Positions 53,335 through 58,169 of a stretch of DNA of 58,169 nt are shown in pieces. The DNA is from Clostridia bacterium (GTDB lineage: Bacteria; Bacillota; Clostridia; Oscillospirales; CAG-382), in NCBI GenBank assembly GCA_017396825.1, contig JAFQKR010000072.1:1-58169 (forward strand). Reading direction: 5' to 3'. How positions within the stretch are numbered: the stretch's first letter is position 1; every line of letters starts with the position of its first letter. The notes beneath the pieces were generated by a model. It worked only from the letters and a program-made list of their open reading frames with translations, was not told the DNA's origin and did no database searches. Position numbers and translations under genes: made by a program.

Positions 53335-54096
53335 ATGGAACATACGATTTTGACAGGCTACATTTCCGTGTATGCGGCTTTGACCGCAGGCAGCAGAAAA
53401 GTAAACGCGGTGCTTCTTGACCGCGCCAGATATGATAAGGTGATGAAGGGGAAGTTTCATCAAAGCGAAAAACGCCAGTACAGCCTTTTGAAAAGGCTTT
53501 GCGGCGACAAGGGCATTCCTCTGCGTTTTGTGTCATTTGAGGGCAAAAACGAGCTTTACGGTAACGAAAGCGGCGGCATAGTTGCCGAGACCGGAGAACG
53601 TATCTTTGTTACAGAAGATCAACTCCTCTCAAAGGACAGACCTTTCCTTGCGGCTATAGATGGCATTGAGGACCCTTACAACTTCGGACAGGTTCTCCGT
53701 AGCTTTTATGCATCAGGTGTCGATGGTGTTGTCGTTCCCAAACGCAATTTCTTTACAGCCTCCGCTATCGTTGCACGAGCATCAGCGGGTGCCTCGGAGC
53801 TGATGGATGTATGTGCGGTCGAAAGCATGGAGGAGTTTTGCGATAAGGCAAGAGAAAAAGGGATAAAGCTATACGCAACGGCGGCAGAAAGAGACGCCCT
53901 TGATTTATTCGCAACCAACTTTACCCGTCCCATTTGTATAGTTTTTGGCGGAGAAAGACGAGGTATATCCAAAAAGGTTATGGAAAAATGTGACGGGACC
54001 ATACAGATAACCTATCCTCGTAATGTTTCCATGGCGTTGTCGGCATCGTCAGCGGCGGCGGTTATTGCCTTTGAAATTGGTCGCAGACTCAATTAA
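53335..54096 (+). CDS. TrmH/SpoU-family RNA 2'-O-methyltransferase
   Basis: A 253-residue SPOUT methyltransferase. Motif 1 is DPYNFGQVLRSFYASG (usual NxGxxxRxA), motif 2 GGERRGIS, and motif 3 ITYPRNVSMALSASSAAAVIAFE. In motif 3 the usual Ser-Leu-Asn-Val-Ser is Met-Ala-Leu-Ser-Ala, so the conserved Asn is absent; activity may differ from classic TrmH/RlmB. An N-terminal substrate-binding region (about 1-85) is present. The RNA target cannot be assigned. The 3' end overlaps yunB by 8 bases. Confidence 0.85.
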   Translation: MEHTILTGYISVYAALTAGSRKVNAVLLDRARYDKVMKGKFHQSEKRQYSLLKRLCGDKGIPLRFVSFEGKNELYGNESGGIVAETGERIFVTEDQLLSKDRPFLAAIDGIEDPYNFGQVLRSFYASGVDGVVVPKRNFFTASAIVARASAGASELMDVCAVESMEEFCDKAREKGIKLYATAAERDALDLFATNFTRPICIVFGGERRGISKKVMEKCDGTIQITYPRNVSMALSASSAAAVIAFEIGRRLN

Positions 54097-54715
54097 CGTA
54101 AACGCTCGGTACTTTGCCTACTATAATAGTTTCGCATATTAAAACGGTAAATTTTGTTTCAAAGCTTGATGTGTAAAACGGCGCAGCGGCGCTAAAGGTT
54201 ATACAAAACTCATATCCCACCTTGTGTAAGGTGTGGTTCATCCCAACAGAATCAAAGGTGTTGATTGCAGTGCAGGATAATGTTCCAAGGGGTGCGATCA
54301 ACATTTTTATTTTAGGCCCCTTTTGAGAAAAAAGCTTTATTCCGGAAAGACTGCCTGCGCTCATGTAAAACTGAACGCTCTCAAGCTTATCGATCGTTGA
54401 TATTATTTCTTCTTCAAGGCCTGATTTTATGGCGTTTATCGTGGCGGCATTAAGGCTTATACACACCAACGCTCCGCTGTCGTCATAGTCGTGCTTTACC
54501 GCTTTTGAAAAAGCTTCGTTGTTGCTTTCAACGTATTTGTATATTGCATCATTTACTTGCTTGTAAACGGTGTTTTTTACCGTTGTTTCCGCATATCTGT
54601 CGCTTGCTGTGTTTATACGGTGTACAGTTAAAAGCATTATAGATAGAAAAATTAATAGTACTAATACCGTCTTTGTTTTTCTCACTAAACTCACCGCCAG
54701 TAATAATATATGCAA
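54089..54715 (-). CDS. yunB: YunB-like sporulation protein
   Basis: A 208-residue protein with one N-terminal membrane helix (about 17-31) and an extracytoplasmic domain. The pattern VCISLNAATINAIKSGLEEEI, then IAPLGTLSC, VGMNHTLHKVGYEF and the terminal ETIIVGKVPSVYV matches the YunB family, needed for proper spores in Bacillus. The start is uncertain: ATG 54715 opens the frame, but GTG codons at 54694 and 54685 near a GGCGGTGAG are alternatives. It is a single gene converging on the methyltransferase gene. Confidence 0.82.
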   Translation of the reverse strand: MHILLLAVSLVRKTKTVLVLLIFLSIMLLTVHRINTASDRYAETTVKNTVYKQVNDAIYKYVESNNEAFSKAVKHDYDDSGALVCISLNAATINAIKSGLEEEIISTIDKLESVQFYMSAGSLSGIKLFSQKGPKIKMLIAPLGTLSCTAINTFDSVGMNHTLHKVGYEFCITFSAAAPFYTSSFETKFTVLICETIIVGKVPSVYVN

Positions 54716-54764
54716 GAAAGGGAAGCGGTAACAGATTTTGTTGTTGAATTATTCTTTCAAGCGG

Positions 54765-54793
54765 TTGACAATTATGTTGAAATAAAGTATAAT
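54765..54793 (+). promoter_or_regulatory. promoter of iorAB
   Basis: TTGACA (54765-54770), 17-base spacer, TATAAT (54788-54793): full consensus. The leader to ATG 54828 is only about 28 bases; no T-box or other riboswitch fits in it, unlike paaK. Confidence 0.92.
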
Positions 54794-54827
54794 AGCAGGG
54801 AATTCACCAATAAAAGGGGATATATCT

Positions 54828-56567
54828 ATGGCTAATAAAAAATTAATGTTGGGTAATGCGGCAGTTGCTCGTGGCTTGTACGAGGCAGGCTGTGTTTACG
54901 TTTCCAGTTATCCCGGTACACCTTCCACCGAAATAACTGAAAACGCTGCGCTATACGAAGAAATGTATGCTGAGTGGGCACCCAACGAAAAGGTTGCCTT
55001 TGAGACTGCTCTCGGTGCTTCTATCGCAGGGGCACGTGCTTTTACCGCTATGAAGCATGTTGGTCTTAACGTTGCGGCTGATCCTTTGTTTACTGCTTCT
55101 TATACAGGTGTTAACGGTGGTTTTGTTATCGGCGTTGCTGATGATCCTGCTATGCATTCTTCTCAGAACGAGCAGGATTCTCGTCATTACGCGATAGCCG
55201 CAAAGCTTCCTATGATAGAGCCTTCCGATTCTGCGGAGTGTCTTGAGTTCGCAAAAGCAGCGTTTGAACTTTCGGAAAAGTTTGATACGCCTGTTATGCT
55301 TAGACTTTGTACTCGTGTTGCTCACTCTCAAAGCATCGTAAGTCTTTCCGATAGGGAAGAAAAGGGGCTTAAGGAATACGTTAAGAATCCTCAGAAATAT
55401 ATAATGAATCCCGGTAACGCAGTACGCCGTCATCCTATAGTTGAGGCACGTATGGAAGAAATGGCCCTTTACGCTGCAACTTCCCCCCTTAACAGAATTG
55501 AAATGGGAAGCACTAAAATCGGTATAATTGCTTCCGGCGCATCTTATTTATATGCTAAAGAGGTTTTCGGTAACAATGCATCTTATCTTAAGCTTGGTAT
55601 CGTGAATCCTCTTAGTGCTGATTACATAAAATCTTTTGCCCAAAAAGTTGAAAAACTTTACGTTATAGAGGAGCTTGATCCCGTTATTGAAACGTTTTGC
55701 AAGGCAAACGGTATTGATTGTGAAGGAAAGTCTGTTCTTCCTATAACCGGTGAGTTTTCTCAAGAGCTTGTTGCGAAAAAACTTTTAGGTAAAGAAGAGG
55801 AACACTATACCTATGAAGGCAATGTACCGGTTCGTCCTCCCGTTATGTGCCCCGGCTGCCCCCACAGAGGCTTGTTCTATATTCTTAAAAAGCTTGGTCT
55901 TACGGTTCTTGGCGATATAGGCTGTTATACTTTGGGCGGCGCGGCTCCTCTCACTGCTCTTGATACTACCATTTGTATGGGCGCATCTGTTTCAGGTCTC
56001 CATGGCTTTAATAAGGTAAGACCCGATAGTGCTGGCAAGACTGTAGCTGTTATCGGCGACTCTACCTTTATGCACAGCGGTATTACCGGTCTCATCGACA
56101 TTGCGTATAACCGTAGCGTGTCTACCGTTTTGGTTCTCGATAACCATATTACCGGCATGACCGGTCATCAGCAGAATCCTTGCACTGGCCTCACTTTGAA
56201 AAACGTTCCCGTTGACCCCGTGAAGATAGAGGAGGTTTGTGCGGCTGTTGGTATAAAGCGTGTTCGTATTACGGATCCTAACGATATAAAGGCTACAGAG
56301 GCGGCTATCAAGGAAGAACTTGCGGCAGATGAACCTTCTGTTATTATAGTTAGACGTCCTTGTGCATTGCTAAAGAAGGTAAACTATGGTTGTAAATATC
56401 AAGTTGATAGCGATTCCTGCCGTAGTTGCAAGATGTGTATGCGTATAGGTTGCCCCGCTATCAGCTTTAAAGACGGTAAGGCGACTATCGATAGTACGTT
56501 GTGTGTTGGTTGCGGCCTGTGCAGTTCTATGTGCAATTTTGGTGCGATAAAGAAGGTGCAGTTATGA
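54828..56567 (+). CDS. iorA: indolepyruvate:ferredoxin oxidoreductase, alpha subunit
   Basis: TPP-dependent 2-keto acid oxidoreductase subunit, 579 residues. It interconverts aryl pyruvates (indolepyruvate, phenylpyruvate) plus CoA with arylacetyl-CoA, CO2 and reduced ferredoxin. N-terminal pyrimidine-binding domain starts LGNAAVARGLYEAGC with YPGTPSTEI; the TPP domain has CPGCPHRGLFY, GDIGCYTLG and GDSTFMHSGITGL. Two [4Fe-4S] ferredoxin motifs end the protein: Cys531/534/537/542 and Cys559/562/565/569. The first has CxxCxxCxxxxC spacing, one longer than the classic. AAAGGGGA precedes ATG 54828. The stop overlaps iorB as ATGA. Confidence 0.95.
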   Translation: MANKKLMLGNAAVARGLYEAGCVYVSSYPGTPSTEITENAALYEEMYAEWAPNEKVAFETALGASIAGARAFTAMKHVGLNVAADPLFTASYTGVNGGFVIGVADDPAMHSSQNEQDSRHYAIAAKLPMIEPSDSAECLEFAKAAFELSEKFDTPVMLRLCTRVAHSQSIVSLSDREEKGLKEYVKNPQKYIMNPGNAVRRHPIVEARMEEMALYAATSPLNRIEMGSTKIGIIASGASYLYAKEVFGNNASYLKLGIVNPLSADYIKSFAQKVEKLYVIEELDPVIETFCKANGIDCEGKSVLPITGEFSQELVAKKLLGKEEEHYTYEGNVPVRPPVMCPGCPHRGLFYILKKLGLTVLGDIGCYTLGGAAPLTALDTTICMGASVSGLHGFNKVRPDSAGKTVAVIGDSTFMHSGITGLIDIAYNRSVSTVLVLDNHITGMTGHQQNPCTGLTLKNVPVDPVKIEEVCAAVGIKRVRITDPNDIKATEAAIKEELAADEPSVIIVRRPCALLKKVNYGCKYQVDSDSCRSCKMCMRIGCPAISFKDGKATIDSTLCVGCGLCSSMCNFGAIKKVQL

Positions 56568-57148
56568 GTAAAACTACAAATATTATGATAGCAGGCGTTG
56601 GCGGTCAGGGTTCTCTTTTAGCGAGCAGAGTTTTAGGTGCCCTCGCAATTAACAAGGGCTTTGACGTTAAGGTTTCTGAGGTTCACGGTATGTCTCAGCG
56701 TGGCGGTAGTGTTGTTACCTACGTAAGATATTCCGAACAGAAGGTTGCTTCTCCTGTTATATGCAAGGGTGAGGCTGATTTTCTCCTTTGCTTTGAACAA
56801 CTTGAGGTTGCACGTTGGATAGAATATCTCAAGAAAGACGGCGTTTTGGTTACCAACACTCAAAAGATGCTACCTATGCCCGTTATAACCGGCGCTATGG
56901 AGTATCCTGAAGGTATAATTGAGGATATAAAGGCTAAAGGTGTTAAGGTTATCGACTTGGATGCGCTTAGTCTGGCTACAGAGGCCGGCAGTTCCAAGGC
57001 GGTAAACATTGTGCTTATAGGCGCTTTTGCACGTTTCTGTGAGTTTACAAAAGAAGAGGTAGAGGAGTGTATTAAGAGTTATGTTCCTGCAAAATTTCTT
57101 GATATCAACCTTAAGGCCTTTGAACTTGGTTATAACAGCGCCGTTTAA
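56564..57148 (+). CDS. iorB: indolepyruvate:ferredoxin oxidoreductase, beta subunit
   Basis: A 194-residue gamma-domain type subunit. AGVGGQGSLLASRVLG near the N-terminus and EVHGMSQRGGSVVTYVRYS are the family signatures. ATG 56564 is chosen for the ATGA overlap with iorA; the frame is open further up inside iorA. Together with IorA it forms the complete enzyme. In many anaerobes paaK and an ACT gene sit directly beside iorAB; here they are about 51 kb apart. Confidence 0.95.
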   Translation: MSKTTNIMIAGVGGQGSLLASRVLGALAINKGFDVKVSEVHGMSQRGGSVVTYVRYSEQKVASPVICKGEADFLLCFEQLEVARWIEYLKKDGVLVTNTQKMLPMPVITGAMEYPEGIIEDIKAKGVKVIDLDALSLATEAGSSKAVNIVLIGAFARFCEFTKEEVEECIKSYVPAKFLDINLKAFELGYNSAV

Positions 57149-57190
57149 TTACTAAATACGTCAAAAAAAGATTATATTTTGAAAAAAGAC

Positions 57191-57219
57191 TTGACAAATC
57201 AACAAATACGTTATATAAT
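57191..57219 (+). promoter_or_regulatory. promoter of rpmB
   Basis: TTGACA (57191-57196), 17-base spacer, TATAAT (57214-57219): full consensus, 37 bases before the rpmB start. Confidence 0.92.
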
Positions 57220-57255
57220 TAGTTGTTATGAAAAATTTCATTCGGGGGTGTCGAA

Positions 57256-57444
57256 ATGGCAAAATGCGAATATTGCGATAAGACAGTAGGGTTTGGACAT
57301 AACGTTTCTCACTCTAACAGAAAAAGCAGCCGCACTTGGAAGCCTAACATCAGAAAGGTAAAGGCCGTTGTTGGCGGTTCTACCAAGTCTGTACATGTTT
57401 GTTCCCGCTGCCTGCGTTCCGGCAAGGTTCAAAGATCTGTCTAA
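57256..57444 (+). CDS. rpmB: 50S ribosomal protein L28 (zinc-binding form)
   Basis: A 62-residue ribosomal protein. Zinc ligands Cys4, Cys7, Cys49 and Cys52 are all present, so this is the C+ form rather than the zinc-free C- form. FGHNVSHSNRKSSRTWKPN is the rRNA-binding core. GGGGGTG lies upstream of ATG 57256. Monocistronic, with its own promoter and terminator. Confidence 0.96.
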   Translation: MAKCEYCDKTVGFGHNVSHSNRKSSRTWKPNIRKVKAVVGGSTKSVHVCSRCLRSGKVQRSV

Positions 57445-57462
57445 TTAAATCGAAATGTTTTA

Positions 57463-57494
57463 AAAGGCGTAACCAAGTTTGGTTACGCCTTTAG
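57463..57494 (+). terminator. terminator of rpmB
   Basis: AAAGGCGTAACC and GGTTACGCCTTT (57463-57492) form a 12-bp stem, followed by a short T-rich stretch. Confidence 0.85.
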
Positions 57495-57506
57495 CCTTTG
57501 TATGAA

Positions 57507-57662
57507 CTATATAAGAGATATTATCAAAATCGCTATCATCACCGCTGCGGTAACACCTGCAATAACGTAAGCAATGATATCGGTTTTTTTCTTTTGATTC
57601 TCTAATTTTACCCGCCTTTTTTCTCTAAGCTCGGCGGCGTTGGTTCTTTTTTTCTTAGCCAT
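57507..57662 (-). CDS. 51-residue basic single-pass membrane peptide, unknown function
   Basis: A small frame with GGAGGGG (57670-57676 on this strand) 7 bases before ATG 57662. The first 27 residues are strongly basic and helical (MAKKKRTNAAELREKRR, then VKLENQKKK); residues 30-51 form one hydrophobic helix ending at the C-terminus (AYVIAGVTAAVMIAIL and on). This is a tail-anchored design with the basic part in the cytoplasm. It lies downstream of gap, after the gap terminator, so it depends on read-through or on an unseen promoter. I recognise no family. Confidence 0.72.
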   Translation of the reverse strand: MAKKKRTNAAELREKRRVKLENQKKKTDIIAYVIAGVTAAVMIAILIISLI

Positions 57663-57690
57663 AAAACAGCCCCTCCGTTTTAAAAAAGCA

Positions 57691-57710
57691 GGGGTTGCAA
57701 AAGCAACCCC
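57691..57710 (-). terminator. terminator of gap
   Basis: GGGGTTGC and GCAACCCC (57691-57698 with 57703-57710) pair around AAAA; on the minus strand a TGCTTTTTT tract follows. Confidence 0.88.
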
Positions 57711-57727
57711 TTGAATGCAAAAACTAA

Positions 57728-58168
<441 letters not shown>

Positions 58169-58169
58169 A

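Noticed and set aside
54716..54827. T-box or other riboswitch before iorAB
   Set aside because: The leader after the mapped-by-eye promoter is about 28 bases, too short for any such structure.

Overview
This window looks like an ordinary chromosomal segment of an anaerobic, endospore-forming Firmicute of class Clostridia; its order cannot be fixed from sequence alone. The evidence is a spoVAC-spoVAD-spoVAE cluster, a yunB-like sporulation gene, a T-box riboswitch, HPr kinase, a class B sortase, a small-type SRP RNA upstream of dnaX, and the Firmicute gene order DUF2232-gdpP-rplI-dnaB. Strong 17-bp-spaced TTGACA/TATAAT promoters are common. No prophage, insertion sequence, CRISPR array or tRNA gene was seen.

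Layout: 1-1674 holds the tail of a secreted subtilase-like protein and a lipoprotein. 1809-4020 is a T-box controlled phenylacetate-CoA ligase plus ACT-protein unit. 4035-4312 is a hairpin-rich repeat element. 4320-9960 (minus) is a tight operon murD, three M42 aminopeptidases and a methionine-gamma-lyase-like PLP enzyme, back to back with RNase P RNA (10053). 10455-16077 (plus) carries prfB, a small membrane protein, htpG, a Xer recombinase, an acyl-ACP thioesterase and smpB. 16146-20773 has elaA, a radical SAM protein and the tig-clpP-clpX operon. 20967-24762 holds sortase B, a second repeat copy, a small P-loop kinase and an acyl-activating enzyme with an ACP. 24887-29484 holds spoVACDE, then recR-ybaB-dnaX and SRP RNA on the minus strand. 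29623-37482 (plus) carries mnmA, hprK, a ROK kinase, lon, engB and lysA, converging on a pseudouridine synthase. 38624-45090 carries an aminotransferase, trpS and a divergent type IIA topoisomerase pair. 45128-54096 carries DUF2232, gdpP, rplI, dnaB, tilS, ftsH and a SpoU methyltransferase, converging on yunB. 54828-58168 carries iorAB, rpmB, a 51-residue membrane peptide and the 3' part of gap.

The most connected story is aromatic amino acid metabolism. The T-box at 1844-2136 has specifier UUC (Phe) placed right after the loop E GAA, so phenylacetate-CoA ligase and its ACT partner should be induced when tRNA-Phe is uncharged. That logic fits a biosynthetic direction: phenylacetate to phenylacetyl-CoA, reductive carboxylation to phenylpyruvate by IorAB (encoded at 54828-57148), then transamination, possibly by the enzyme at 38624.

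The second notable signal is a dispersed, non-coding, hairpin-rich element. Copy 1 (4035-4312) is bracketed by two 28-nt terminator-like hairpins that differ by one base. Copy 2 (about 22050-22210, opposite strand) shares two conserved blocks with it but has unrelated hairpin stems at the corresponding places.
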